64,000 nt of DNA. Origin: Candidatus Nitrospira allomarina. Lineage in GTDB: Bacteria; Nitrospirota; Nitrospiria; Nitrospirales; UBA8639. The notes below the pieces were generated by a model that worked only from the letters and a program-made list of their open reading frames with translations, had not been told where the DNA came from and made no database searches. Shown here in pieces: positions 44,576 to 53,504 of the stretch. The position numbers and the translations under genes are program-made. How positions within the stretch are numbered: position 1 is the first letter of the stretch; each line of letters starts with the position of its first letter. Where the stretch lies: assembly GCF_032050975.1 (NCBI RefSeq), contig NZ_CP116967.1, forward strand, positions 2,725,001-2,789,000, given 5' to 3'.

Positions 44576-45915
44576 GCCTTGCCACAATTCAACAGCGTTT
44601 GGACGACATTGCTCCTGTGACGATTACCGGACGCGTCGTCAAAGCCGTGGGGCTGACTCTGGAAGGCACCGGCTTGGGGGCTTCGGTCGGTCAGCGATGC
44701 CATATCTTCAGCAAACGAGGGCAGTCGATGGTGGAGGGAGAAGTCATCGGATTTCGGGAGCAACGTGTGGTGGTCATGCCGTTCGGAGCTGTACGCGGCA
44801 TCGCCGCCGGAAACCTCATTCGCTACGATCCGACCTCTCCACGATTATTGGTCGGGCCTCAAATGTTGGGGCGAGTCGTGGATGGACTCGGGCAGCCGTT
44901 GGATGAAAAAGGGCCGCTGTCCCGTAGCCGCCGCTATGCGCTCTATGCGCCCGCTCCGGCGCCCATGCTCCGGGAGCGCATTACCACACCCATGGATTTG
45001 GGCGTACGAGCCATCAATGCCCTGCTGACCTGCGGGGTCGGCCAAAAGCTTGGGATTTTTGCCGGAAGCGGAGTCGGGAAAAGTGTCTTGATGGGAACGA
45101 TGTGTCGGCACACGTCCGCGGATGTGAACGTGATCGCACTGGTGGGTGAGCGAGGGCGGGAAGTGAGGGAATTTCTGGAACGGGACTTGGGCCGGGAAGG
45201 GCTCCGTCGTTCGGTGGTGGTGGTGGCCACCTCCGATCAATCCCCGTTGGTGCGGGTTCGGGCGGCGTTTGTGGCCACCGCTATTGCCGAGTTTTTTCGG
45301 GATCAGGGCAATCAGGTCCTGCTTCTGGTTGATTCCCTAACCCGGTTGGCGCATGCGCAACGGGAGGTGGGGCTGGCTGCCGGTGAACCGCCAACGACCA
45401 AAGGGTATCCGCCATCTGTCTTTACGCTCTTTCCTCAGGTCTTAGAGCGGGTGGGGCCGGTGGGCACGGGATCCATTACCGGTCTGTATACGGTGCTTGT
45501 GGACGGTGACGATTTAAACGATCCCATTGCCGATTCTATCCGGTCCATTTTAGACGGACACATTGTATTGACACGACGGTTGGCGATGCAAGGACATTTT
45601 CCCGCGATCGATGTCCTGCAAAGCGTGAGTCGGGTGATGTCGGATATCGCGTCAACCGCTCATCAGGATGCGGCCAGTTTTCTGGTGCAGATGATGGCCG
45701 AATACCGGAATGCGGAAGACCTCATTAATTTAGGGGCGTATCAATTAGGGACGAATCCTCGACTCGATGCGGCGATTCACATGAAGGGACCGATCGATGC
45801 CTTTCTCAGGCAACCACGCGAGGAAGGGGTGGGAATACCGGAAAGCTGCCAGGGTCTTGAAACGTTGGCACAACAGGGCCGGCGTCTTCTTGAGAGAAAG
45901 GGAAAGATCGTATGA
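44572..45915 (+). CDS. fliI: Flagellum-specific ATPase FliI
   Basis: The hexameric ATPase of the flagellar export apparatus. The 447-residue protein has the P-loop GSGVGKS (165-171) in IFAGSGVGKSVLMG, followed by ALVGERGREVREFLERDL, VLLLVDSLTRLAHAQREVGLAAGEPP and PPSVFTLFPQVLERVG, all conserved as in F1-ATPase beta-like enzymes. It overlaps fliH at its start and fliJ at its end (ATGA type), consistent with the FliH-FliI-FliJ complex. Confidence 0.97.
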   Translation: MSLATIQQRLDDIAPVTITGRVVKAVGLTLEGTGLGASVGQRCHIFSKRGQSMVEGEVIGFREQRVVVMPFGAVRGIAAGNLIRYDPTSPRLLVGPQMLGRVVDGLGQPLDEKGPLSRSRRYALYAPAPAPMLRERITTPMDLGVRAINALLTCGVGQKLGIFAGSGVGKSVLMGTMCRHTSADVNVIALVGERGREVREFLERDLGREGLRRSVVVVATSDQSPLVRVRAAFVATAIAEFFRDQGNQVLLLVDSLTRLAHAQREVGLAAGEPPTTKGYPPSVFTLFPQVLERVGPVGTGSITGLYTVLVDGDDLNDPIADSIRSILDGHIVLTRRLAMQGHFPAIDVLQSVSRVMSDIASTAHQDAASFLVQMMAEYRNAEDLINLGAYQLGTNPRLDAAIHMKGPIDAFLRQPREEGVGIPESCQGLETLAQQGRRLLERKGKIV

Positions 45916-46358
45916 ATTGGACGACATTACTCCGATTTCGAAAGCAAGTGGAAGACCTCGCCCGCGAAGAAGTGGTCTTGGCGGAATGGGAAAAAAGTCA
46001 GATCGTCTCGAAGCGGGATGACCTGATGGTTGAAATGGAAATGGTGGCCACTGAATTGGACCAAAGAATACGAGAGGGTACCGACAATATGATTGCTGAG
46101 CAACGCTATCAGTGGTTGGATCAAATCAGTACGGCCATTGAACAACAGAGCCAACAGATTCAGATTGCGGAAGCCAAGCTCGTTGATTTACGGGCCACAT
46201 TAAAAAAGGCCCATCATGCCAGACGTGTGGTGGAGTTGGTGATCGCCAAGAAGGAGGAAGAGGTCATGCAAAAAGTCGCCACACAGGAACAACAGATGCA
46301 GGAAGATGTGACGGCTCATGCGTATGCCACGTCTCAACTTGAAAAAATGATCCAATAG
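45912..46358 (+). CDS. fliJ: Flagellar export protein FliJ
   Basis: A 148-residue coiled-coil protein that forms the central stalk of the export ATPase. The whole sequence is predicted helical and rich in Glu, Lys and Gln (LRFRKQVEDLAREEVVLAEWEKSQ to MQKVATQEQQMQEDVTAHAY). Identity rests on size, coiled-coil character and the position directly after fliI, with which it overlaps by four bases. Confidence 0.88.
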   Translation: MNWTTLLRFRKQVEDLAREEVVLAEWEKSQIVSKRDDLMVEMEMVATELDQRIREGTDNMIAEQRYQWLDQISTAIEQQSQQIQIAEAKLVDLRATLKKAHHARRVVELVIAKKEEEVMQKVATQEQQMQEDVTAHAYATSQLEKMIQ

Positions 46359-46479
46359 GGAATGGAAATATGTCAAAAAAATTCTCTGTTCAGCCTATGC
46401 ATCATCTTGACCATCAACCCAACAATGGAGCCTTCAACATGGCTCGGGATGGAGGCCCGGCGGGGATCGAAAGGAATGA

Positions 46480-46565
46480 GGGGAGGTCAGGCGAAACGAG
46501 GCATCTTTTGGTTTCACGCTATACGGCTCACACCTCCCGTTTCCCGCTTCGCGCTTCACAGACCC
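46480..46565. repeat. Purine/pyrimidine hairpin element upstream of the MotE-like start
   Basis: A purine-rich arm (GAGGGGAGGTCAGGCGAAACG, 46479-46499 region) is followed by a pyrimidine-rich arm (ACCTCCCGTTTCCCGC and GCGCTTCAC) with partial complementarity. It resembles the elements at 53386, 57058 and 63813. It lies inside an upstream extension of the following open frame. Confidence 0.4.
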
Positions 46566-46609
46566 AGGAACGCGGCTGGCGGCAATTTTCAACACTCCTG
46601 AGTAGAACA

Positions 46610-47212
46610 ATGTTGCCTAGTCGATCACCCATTGTGTGGTGGGTGTTGGCCATGATCTTGTGGGCAACCACGGTCGGGTCCGTTCAAGAAACCCCGGAGG
46701 TGGGAACAACGGATTCATTTGAAAATCAAGCAGTTGAAAATGAGTTGAATGAGGAAGCGCCCAGTGCAGAAACCACATTATTGGAACAACTGCAATCGCG
46801 TCTCAAAGAGGTGGAAGAGAGGGAACGTGCTTTGCAACAACGTGAAGAACGGCTCATGGCACTCCAGCAGGACTTAGAGGCGCTGGCTGCACGACAAACC
46901 AAAGAGGGGAAACGGTTAGTGGGAGAGGCCTCTTCGCTAGCAGAAGAACAACGACGATATGTGGAACAGGATCCGGCGTTAATCCATTTAATCAAAATCT
47001 ATGAATCCATGGATCCCGAAGAAGCGGCGTTGCGAATCGCAGAAATGCGGGAAGGGTTAGCCCTGGATATTTTGGCATCGATCAAAGACAAAAAAGCCGC
47101 CGGGGTGTTAGCCGGAGTCGAACCGGTGAAAGCGGCTAGGTTATCTGAAGGCCTCCGGCGATATCGGGACATTAAGCTGCAACAACGCACTGATTCTCAA
47201 ACCAAGAAATAA
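46610..47212 (+). CDS. MotE-like coiled-coil flagellar protein
   Basis: About 200 residues from the ATG at 46610. The N-terminal hydrophobic segment (IVWWVLAMILWATTVG) is a signal anchor, followed by an acidic stretch, a long coiled coil (LEQLQSRLKEVEERERALQQREERLMALQQDLEAL) and a C-terminal MgtE-N-like domain (IKIYESMDPEEAALRIAEM, DILASIKDKKAAGVLAGV). This matches MotE-type chaperones of the stator or related proteins between fliJ and fliK. The frame stays open back to an ATG at 46370 with a possible ribosome site, but that part crosses a repeat element and has no domain. Confidence 0.8.
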   Translation: MLPSRSPIVWWVLAMILWATTVGSVQETPEVGTTDSFENQAVENELNEEAPSAETTLLEQLQSRLKEVEERERALQQREERLMALQQDLEALAARQTKEGKRLVGEASSLAEEQRRYVEQDPALIHLIKIYESMDPEEAALRIAEMREGLALDILASIKDKKAAGVLAGVEPVKAARLSEGLRRYRDIKLQQRTDSQTKK

Positions 47213-47215
47213 CCC

Positions 47216-48670
47216 ATGATCAATACTCTCCCACTCTTTTTTCGTTCTCCTGGGAATCCAATTCCAGTAAACAATCAGGCCGGCGAGATCAGTCTCGATC
47301 AGCCGAAGACGACTGGAAATCCTTCCAATAACCTGTTTGCCAAAATTTTTGGTGACCGGTCAGCGGCGGATTCTTCGTTTGCACGTCAGGCAGACACCAC
47401 TTCAGTCGTAGCTCAGCCGAAATTGTCCGATCTTGAGTCTTTTCTCGACACGCTGAATCTATCAGGTGAGGTCCAACCGTACCCGTATCATGTGACGTCG
47501 TTAGCGTCTGAAGGACTCGTACCTCTAGATGCGTCCCAGGAAGGACCGATCGTTGGTGGGTTCCTATCTCCACATGTCTTTTCTGCCGGAGGACCGCGAG
47601 CAGATGGAATACAAGGAACGCCCACCGGCAATCAGCCGGGCTTGCCATTCCCTACCAGTCCCTCCACTCAGCCGCCCCCCGTTGGGAACAGCCTTGCTGA
47701 AAAGGGGGCCGCGCACGTGGCAATCAATGTAAACGCGCAACAGGTTCTTCGAAATGTGGTCGAATCCCCCGGTAGAGAGCATCAAATAGAATCGGCTGCA
47801 GAACATGAAACGATTGTGGTGAAAACCCCGGTTCCTCTTCAGGATGCGGATAGGGTGGGGCTGAGAATACCTCCAACCTCGCTAACGACGTCTCAGGAGC
47901 CACTTAAACCAGAGGCCAATCTGGCCTTTCAAAAGCCAAAGCCGTTTGAACCCACGCCAGCGGGAATTGCCGATGTGGTTCAATCGAGTCAGAACCGATT
48001 GAAATACGCGAGTGGGATACCGTCCGTGCTGAGTGAATCGTCGGTGAATGGGAAAGAATCCTCAATTGGAATTCCCTTGGATCTTCTTAGAGAGGGTAAT
48101 GGATCTTCGATAGGGGATCGTTCCAGAGAGGATCTCGAGGCAACAGGGAAAATCGGGGGAAACGATCCTCATGGTGGGCAGGGGTTCAATTCAGGCATGG
48201 GCGGTTCCACCCATTCTCAGTCTGGGTTTTTGAACCAATCCTCACTTGCTTCCTCATCCGGTCAGGGTGTCCGAATGGCAGAGGAGCGGGTGCAGGATCT
48301 TCCCGGGCCGGCGCTTCAACGCCTCCAAATGGAAGTGCAACTTTCCGAAAATAATCGAGTGCAGATTGATGTGGGGGTTCAGCACCGTCAGGTCTATGCC
48401 AATTTGCTCATGGATCAGGCCACCTTGAAAAATCTGGCGGTCCAAAATGTTCCACAATTGGAAGAGCAATTGACCCAGGGCGAGATGGAGTTGCAGGAAT
48501 TTTCCGCAGAAGTCCGTGATCATCCCGGGGAGAAGGAGTCCAACACACAATCACATGGGCAGGGTACGCAGGCGAGCCAACGGGTAACCACGTCTCTTCA
48601 TCACACAACGGGAGCGCTTTCCCCTGTTGCGGTTCCTGCCGGGGACCATAGTTTGCACTTGGTGGCCTGA
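47216..48670 (+). CDS. fliK: Flagellar hook-length control protein FliK
   Basis: A 484-residue protein with a long low-complexity N-terminal part rich in Pro, Ser, Gln and Gly, as expected for the molecular ruler, and a compact C-terminal domain (about 370-445). The C-terminal stretch LQMEVQLSENNRVQIDVGVQHRQVYANLLMDQATLKNLAVQNVPQLEEQL is the hook-length control domain. It starts three bases after the MotE-like gene and lies before flgD, the usual place. The N-terminal part is likely to be poorly conserved. Confidence 0.9.
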   Translation: MINTLPLFFRSPGNPIPVNNQAGEISLDQPKTTGNPSNNLFAKIFGDRSAADSSFARQADTTSVVAQPKLSDLESFLDTLNLSGEVQPYPYHVTSLASEGLVPLDASQEGPIVGGFLSPHVFSAGGPRADGIQGTPTGNQPGLPFPTSPSTQPPPVGNSLAEKGAAHVAINVNAQQVLRNVVESPGREHQIESAAEHETIVVKTPVPLQDADRVGLRIPPTSLTTSQEPLKPEANLAFQKPKPFEPTPAGIADVVQSSQNRLKYASGIPSVLSESSVNGKESSIGIPLDLLREGNGSSIGDRSREDLEATGKIGGNDPHGGQGFNSGMGGSTHSQSGFLNQSSLASSSGQGVRMAEERVQDLPGPALQRLQMEVQLSENNRVQIDVGVQHRQVYANLLMDQATLKNLAVQNVPQLEEQLTQGEMELQEFSAEVRDHPGEKESNTQSHGQGTQASQRVTTSLHHTTGALSPVAVPAGDHSLHLVA

Positions 48671-48725
48671 CATTGAAGAGTGCTTTTGTGGATAAATGAC
48701 GGGATAAGGAAGGAATCTTGAGGCT

Positions 48726-49391
48726 ATGGATCCGATTACCGCAACACAATCCAGAACGAACGTCACAGCCAATGCCGGTGTTCAAGAGGCGGTATCGACG
48801 CTCGGGTCCGATGTCTTTCTTCGCTTGTTAGTCACGCAGTTGCAAAGTCAGGATCCCACCAACCCGCTTCAAAATGAGGATTTTGTGGCGCAGTTAGCCC
48901 AGTTCACCACGTTGGAGCAAACCACGAGTACCAATAAACTCCTGGAACGGTTGATCGCCCAGGATACACAACGGACACAACTGGATTTGGTAAATTTGAT
49001 TGGACGGACCGTGGTCAGTCAAGGCGATACGGTGAGTCTTGGAAAGGATGATGAGGCTACTCTGGCCTATGCGCTGAGTGGAACGGCCACCCGTGTGAAT
49101 ATTGAAGTCCTTGGTCCGAATCAAGAAGTCATCAGGAAACTCACATCCACGGACTTTGAAAAACCAGGTGCCCATCAGGTTCAATGGGATGGGCTAAATG
49201 AGGCGGGAGACCGGGTCCCCGAAGGCGTGTATCAGTTCAGAGTTAAAGCCGAAGATGCTAATAAGCAGCCAGTTTCGAACTTTACGTTTTCGCGTGAACG
49301 GGTCGGGAATATTGTTTTTGGGACGGAGAGTCCGGTGGTTCTGCAAAGCGGGAGAACCTTACACACTGAAGATATTATCTCCATATTATAA
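48726..49391 (+). CDS. flgD: Flagellar hook capping protein FlgD
   Basis: A 221-residue scaffold that caps the growing hook. The N-terminal FLRLLVTQLQSQDPTNPLQNEDFVAQLAQFTTLEQ is diagnostic, and VQWDGLNEAGDRVPEGVYQFRV is the Ig-like part of the C-terminal half. Length is normal. It follows fliK by 55 bases, and flgE follows 64 bases later. Confidence 0.96.
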   Translation: MDPITATQSRTNVTANAGVQEAVSTLGSDVFLRLLVTQLQSQDPTNPLQNEDFVAQLAQFTTLEQTTSTNKLLERLIAQDTQRTQLDLVNLIGRTVVSQGDTVSLGKDDEATLAYALSGTATRVNIEVLGPNQEVIRKLTSTDFEKPGAHQVQWDGLNEAGDRVPEGVYQFRVKAEDANKQPVSNFTFSRERVGNIVFGTESPVVLQSGRTLHTEDIISIL

Positions 49392-49455
49392 GAGGGACGG
49401 TGGTGGGCAACGAATCATGGGCCTTTGGCAAATGACACAGAAGGAGTAAGCACCA

Positions 49456-50787
49456 ATGGGAATTACCTCAGCATTTTTTTCAGCCACGAGTGGAATTAAC
49501 GCGACCAGCCGGGCGCTCACTGAAATCGGCAACAATATTGCGAATGCCCAAACCATAGGATTCAAGACCCGGACCGTATCCTTCGGTGATTTGTTTGGGG
49601 CGAATTTGGGCCTTGGAGGGGCATCGTCTGCATTAGTGGAGGGGCGGGGCGTACGCGTCCTGGGCGTTGATCCCAGTTTTACCCAGGGGTCGCTTCAAAC
49701 AACCTCAAATGCGTTGGACTTGGCTATCGATGGTGACGGGTTTTTTCAGGTGAGTGATGCCTCGGGCAATCCTTTTTTCTCGCGTGCGGGGCAATTCAAT
49801 GTTGACGCGAACGGCTATATTGTGAGTCCGGCCGGATTGCGACTTCAAGGATACCAGGCTGATGCGGTGGGAAATATAAATGTGGGAAGCACCGGGGACT
49901 TGGTTCTTACGACACAGCAACAAATTGGGTCGCCCACCGTCGATGTGAGCATGAGTGGAAATATTGATGCAACGGAACCAATCATTTCCCCCACAACAGC
50001 TCAACTCCTGGCCGATCCGTCAAATCCTTCAACTTCTCAGTTCAGCACTGGAGTTCGAGTGTATGATTCATTTGGTGTGGGGCATGATGTGACCGTATAT
50101 TTTGCTAAAACAGCCAATAATACTTGGGAATATAATGTAATTGCGAATCAAAGTGAAGTCACGGTTCCTCCAGCAAATGAAAATGTCACGACTGGCAATG
50201 CCTTAGTAGCACAAGGAACTCTGACGTTTAATTCAAATGGTTTATTGTTGACAGAAAGTGATCCTGCTGGGCATGCGATTTCATTTAACAATGGATCCAC
50301 TGCGCCGCAAACAATCATTTTTGATTTTGGAACAAGTATTACCACTGACGGTGGAACGGGAACTGATGGCATGTTGCAGCAAGGAGCTGCCTCCGTACTC
50401 TTAACCCTATCACAAGACGGGTTTGCGAATGGGACTCTTTCGAGCACGTCAATTTCTGAAGATGGATTGATTCAGGGACGGTTTTCCAACGGAACAACTC
50501 GCAACCTAGGGCAGGTGGCCCTGACACGTTTCATCAATCCTGATGGTCTGCAACCTATTGGAAAGAATTTGTTTATTCAATCCGGTGATTCCGGTACTCC
50601 CTTGGTAGGAACTCCAGGCTTGGGGTCATTTGGAAAAGTGATTTCGAGTACCTTGGAAGCCTCCAATGTGGATTTGGGTGAGGAATTAGTGAACATGATT
50701 ATCATGCAGCGTGGCTTCCAAGCCAATTCCCGAATCATCACCACGACCAATGACCTCCTGGGAGAACTTGTGAACCTGGCCCGTTAG
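49456..50787 (+). CDS. flgE: Flagellar hook protein FlgE
   Basis: The hook subunit, 443 residues. The N-terminal block TSGINATSRALTEIGNNIANAQTIGFKTR and the C-terminal block TLEASNVDLGEELVNMIIMQRGFQANSRIITTTNDLLGELVNL are conserved helices of the rod/hook family. Between them is the variable surface domain, rich in Thr, Asn and Gly, with LDLAIDGDGFFQVSDASGN near its start. An intrinsic terminator follows, so the flgB-flgE unit ends here. Confidence 0.97.
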   Translation: MGITSAFFSATSGINATSRALTEIGNNIANAQTIGFKTRTVSFGDLFGANLGLGGASSALVEGRGVRVLGVDPSFTQGSLQTTSNALDLAIDGDGFFQVSDASGNPFFSRAGQFNVDANGYIVSPAGLRLQGYQADAVGNINVGSTGDLVLTTQQQIGSPTVDVSMSGNIDATEPIISPTTAQLLADPSNPSTSQFSTGVRVYDSFGVGHDVTVYFAKTANNTWEYNVIANQSEVTVPPANENVTTGNALVAQGTLTFNSNGLLLTESDPAGHAISFNNGSTAPQTIIFDFGTSITTDGGTGTDGMLQQGAASVLLTLSQDGFANGTLSSTSISEDGLIQGRFSNGTTRNLGQVALTRFINPDGLQPIGKNLFIQSGDSGTPLVGTPGLGSFGKVISSTLEASNVDLGEELVNMIIMQRGFQANSRIITTTNDLLGELVNLAR

Positions 50788-50812
50788 ATTTTGACCGAGC
50801 ACGTGATTGATC

Positions 50813-50850
50813 AAGCCCCCAGGCAGGTGTTCCTGCCTGGGGGCTTTTTG
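50813..50850 (+). terminator. Strong intrinsic terminator after flgE
   Basis: AAGCCCCCAGGCAGG (50813-50827) pairs perfectly with CCTGCCTGGGGGCTT (50832-50846) around a TGTT loop, giving a 15-bp stem, followed by TTTTT at 50845-50849. This is the clearest transcription end in the window. Confidence 0.95.
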
Positions 50851-51244
50851 GGTTTTAGTAGAATGTTGAACAATCATGTCTCGTGAACTGTGCGGGGGAG
50901 GGTGTGAAGCGGAAAGATCCGTTTCTTTCTCATGGCTCCTTGCGTGTCACATGTTCCTCATCAACAGAAGATGGATGTCCGATGAACAATGTCGGTCATG
51001 ACGGAAAAGTGATCGATCCCCGTTTCACTCCTCATGTCTTACCTCCCTCCCTTTACGACTTACCCCTCACGATTCCGTAGACGAACCTGTCAAAGGTTCC
51101 CGCGAATTGCCAGGAAAATGACGAAATGGCCGGTCTCGTGTTGTTGCTGGGCGTAGGGTATGTAAAACACGACTGTGGAAGAAACATACGCATATTCAGT
51201 GTATTACAGGATTAGCCGCAGCGTGTCTACGTAGAAAAGTGGAG
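50851..51244. other. Intergenic region between flgE terminator and fliL promoter
   Basis: No supported gene. The first 230 bases hold alternating purine-rich and pyrimidine-rich stretches with GTGAAG, CCTCAT and CCTCACGATTCCG motifs (about 50896-51078), resembling the hairpin repeats seen elsewhere in the flagellar locus. The remainder shows no signal other than the sigma-54 site just downstream. Confidence 0.5.
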
Positions 51245-51260
51245 TGGCACAAAGGTTGCT
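51245..51260 (+). promoter_or_regulatory. Sigma-54 promoter upstream of fliL
   Basis: TGGCACAAAGGTTGCT matches the consensus TGGCACRN4TTGCW at every fixed position. Transcription should start near 51272, about 45 bases before fliL. It should drive fliL and the genes after it. Confidence 0.88.
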
Positions 51261-51316
51261 GACTTGGGAAGGGGAACGTGAGGGTCACAAAAATTCTTAG
51301 CGTGTGAGGTTGATGT

Positions 51317-51811
51317 ATGGCTGAAGAGGGTGACAAAGGGGAAGCCCCCGTTAAAGCCGGGGCCGGAAAAAAAATGCTGTTGATCATTATCGCGGGCGTT
51401 CTTCTTCTCGGTGGAGGGGGAGGCGCAGCCTGGTATTTCATGAGTGGGCAAGAGGAGAAGCCCGCCGAGCACGACGAACATGCCAAAGTCGAGACAGGTC
51501 ATGAAGAGCCCGGGCCGGTGATGGAGTTAGAGCCCTTTCTGTTGAATTTAGCGGACCGGGAGGAGCTGCGATTTTTAAAGGTAAGTATCAAACTCGAGTT
51601 AGACCGGCCTGAAGAAAAAACGGATTTTCAACACAAAATCCCGGCCATTCGTGACGCGTTGCTGGTGTTATTGAGCAGTAAAGAATCGCAATTACTCAGA
51701 ACAGTGAACGGAAAGCGCCGGGTGCGAGAAGAAATCATGACACGGGTGAACGGCGTCATGAGTAAAGGGAGAGTCGCGAATGTGTATTTTACTGATTTTA
51801 TTATTCAGTAG
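51317..51811 (+). CDS. fliL: Flagellar basal-body-associated protein FliL
   Basis: A 164-residue membrane protein that supports the stator. A cytoplasmic Lys-rich start (residues 1-17) is followed by a helix (about 18-38, MLLIIIAGVLLLGGGGGAAWYF) and a periplasmic domain with MELEPFLLNLADREELRFLKVSIKLEL and IRDALLVLLSSKESQLL. Length and order are typical. It stands first after the sigma-54 promoter and is followed by fliM, as in many flagellar loci. Confidence 0.93.
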   Translation: MAEEGDKGEAPVKAGAGKKMLLIIIAGVLLLGGGGGAAWYFMSGQEEKPAEHDEHAKVETGHEEPGPVMELEPFLLNLADREELRFLKVSIKLELDRPEEKTDFQHKIPAIRDALLVLLSSKESQLLRTVNGKRRVREEIMTRVNGVMSKGRVANVYFTDFIIQ

Positions 51812-51904
51812 AGCGTGAGGAGAAAGACATAGAAGGTCTGGAGTCCGGAATCAGAAAGAGGTGAGAAGAGGCAGCAGGGCTGTTTCTTTGTGCCACGTCC
51901 CAAC

Positions 51905-52894
51905 ATGGAAAAAATTCTTAGTCAGGATGAAGTTGATGCCCTTCTTCGGGGCGTGTCCGACGGTGCCGTGGAGACGGAACCTGAAGACCCGGTAGGTGCC
52001 GAACTAGAGGACGGACCGGTTCCGTATGATTTGGGGAATCAGGAATGGGTCGTTCGCGGGCGAATGCCGACCCTGGATGTGATTCATCAGCAATTTTCGC
52101 GTGGGTTCCGTCTCTCTTTGAGCGAGGTGCTTCGTAAGACCGCCGAGGTGACGGTCACGAACCAAACGGTGATGAAGTTCGGGGAGTTCACCAAACGTCT
52201 TCCTATTCCGGCCTACCTCCAGATTATCTCCATGGAGCCTCTTCGTGGCTTAGCGATGATCGCCACGGATGCGGCGACGGTCTATTTGCTGGTTGATCAT
52301 TTTTTCGGAGGAACCGGACAGACCCATGTAAAGCCGGAAGGGCAGGATTTTACCATCATTGAGCAGCGCGTGATGAAGAAGTTCATGCTGATGGGATTGG
52401 GAAATCTCCAAAGGGCCTGGGACCCTGTCCAAAAACTCCTCGTCAATGCGGTTCGGGTAGAAATGAATCCTCAGTTGGCTGCCATTGTGTTGCCGGCGGA
52501 TATCGTTATTGTGGTCACCCTGGGCATCGAATTGGGCAATTCGGTGGGGGATCTCCACCTCTGTCTTCCCTATGCGATGTTGGAACCGATTCGAGAACGG
52601 TTGCAGGTGAGTTTCCAGGGAGACTCGTTTGAAACGGATCATGGCTGGTTGAAACGATTTTCAGCCAGACTGAAGGAAGCCTATGTCACCCTGTCTGTGT
52701 GTTTGGGAGAAACGGAAATCTCGGTGGAGGAATTGATGCAATTTTCACCGGGCGATGTAATCGGCTTGAATCAAGGGACCACCCAGCTCCTCACAGCCAC
52801 AGTGGAAGGGGTGCCAAAGTTTCTTGGTTCTCCGGGAACGACAAAGGGCATGCAATCATTTCAGATTAAGGACATCATTCTGACGAGGGAGTAA
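51905..52894 (+). CDS. fliM: Flagellar motor switch protein FliM
   Basis: The C-ring protein that binds phosphorylated CheY. The family N-terminus EKILSQDEVDALLRGV favours the ATG at 51905; a GTG at 51890 is an alternative that adds five residues. About 329 residues follow the family: LDVIHQQFSRGFRLSLSEVLRKTAEV, the central domain, and a C-terminal SpoA-like domain (VSVCLGETEISVEELMQFSPGDVIGLNQ). The CheY-binding motif is at the very N-terminus. FliN follows after 61 bases. Confidence 0.95.
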   Translation: MEKILSQDEVDALLRGVSDGAVETEPEDPVGAELEDGPVPYDLGNQEWVVRGRMPTLDVIHQQFSRGFRLSLSEVLRKTAEVTVTNQTVMKFGEFTKRLPIPAYLQIISMEPLRGLAMIATDAATVYLLVDHFFGGTGQTHVKPEGQDFTIIEQRVMKKFMLMGLGNLQRAWDPVQKLLVNAVRVEMNPQLAAIVLPADIVIVVTLGIELGNSVGDLHLCLPYAMLEPIRERLQVSFQGDSFETDHGWLKRFSARLKEAYVTLSVCLGETEISVEELMQFSPGDVIGLNQGTTQLLTATVEGVPKFLGSPGTTKGMQSFQIKDIILTRE

Positions 52895-52955
52895 GGGCCG
52901 GTGAACGCGATAAGGTGCCGGCCAGTCACTGACGGTGGAAACCCGGAGATGAACG

Positions 52956-53381
52956 ATGAGTGAAGACGACAACATCGACATGGACACGTTTGATGCTGAG
53001 AAGGAAATGATGGAGGCGTTAGCGCAGGAAGCCGCTGCGAAAGAACAGAATGCTGGAGCGAAAAAGCAGGAGGTGGCGGCGAGTAGCAGCAGTCAAACGC
53101 CACAATTGCGTACGTCTCACGATCAGAACTTAAATCGTATCTTAGATATTCCGTTGGTGCTCTCTGCGCAACTGGGCAATACCCGCATGCTGATTAAGGA
53201 CTTATTGCAGTTAGGACCGGGTTCCATTGTTGAATTGGATAAACTGGCCGGTGAACCGTTGGAAGTGTTGGTGAATGAACGGTTAGTCGCGCGTGGTGAG
53301 GTGGTGATGGTGAATGAGAAATTCGGCATCCGTCTCACCGATGTGATTAGCCCGACCGAGCGTGTGAATAAACTTCGATAA
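52956..53381 (+). CDS. fliN: Flagellar motor switch protein FliN
   Basis: A 141-residue C-ring protein. The first 60 residues are acidic and Ala/Gln-rich and probably disordered. The C-terminal SpoA domain reads ILDIPLVLSAQLGNTRMLIKDLLQLGPGSIVELDKLAGEPLEVLVNERLVARGEVVMVNEKFGIRLTDVI in segments, the core of the family. The ATG lies downstream of a modest GGAGATG site. A hairpin element separates it from fliO. Confidence 0.95.
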   Translation: MSEDDNIDMDTFDAEKEMMEALAQEAAAKEQNAGAKKQEVAASSSSQTPQLRTSHDQNLNRILDIPLVLSAQLGNTRMLIKDLLQLGPGSIVELDKLAGEPLEVLVNERLVARGEVVMVNEKFGIRLTDVISPTERVNKLR

Positions 53382-53385
53382 GGAC

Positions 53386-53492
53386 GAAAGTGTGAAGGGA
53401 AAAGATAGAAGTAAATAGTTAAAAAGTAGAGAACAAGAAAAAGAAATCTTTTCCTGGTTCTCCTGACTCCTCACTTTTTCCTTCGTACTTTC
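53386..53492. repeat. Nested hairpin element between fliN and fliO
   Basis: Outer arms GAAAGTGTGAAGGGAAAAG (53386-53404) and CTTTTTCCTTCGTACTTTC (53474-53492) pair at 16 of 19 positions, the rest being mostly G-U capable. Inner arms GAGAACAAGAAAAAG (53429-53443) and CTTTTCCTGGTTCTC (53448-53462) pair at 13 of 15. The left side is purine-rich and the right side pyrimidine-rich. It could slow or end transcription inside the flagellar operon. Confidence 0.7.
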
Positions 53493-53504
53493 AACGAGAA
53501 CATT

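Noticed and set aside
50883-51080. 65-codon plus-strand open frame between flgE and fliL
   Set aside because: It runs through repeat-like purine/pyrimidine sequence, and its product has no recognisable fold.
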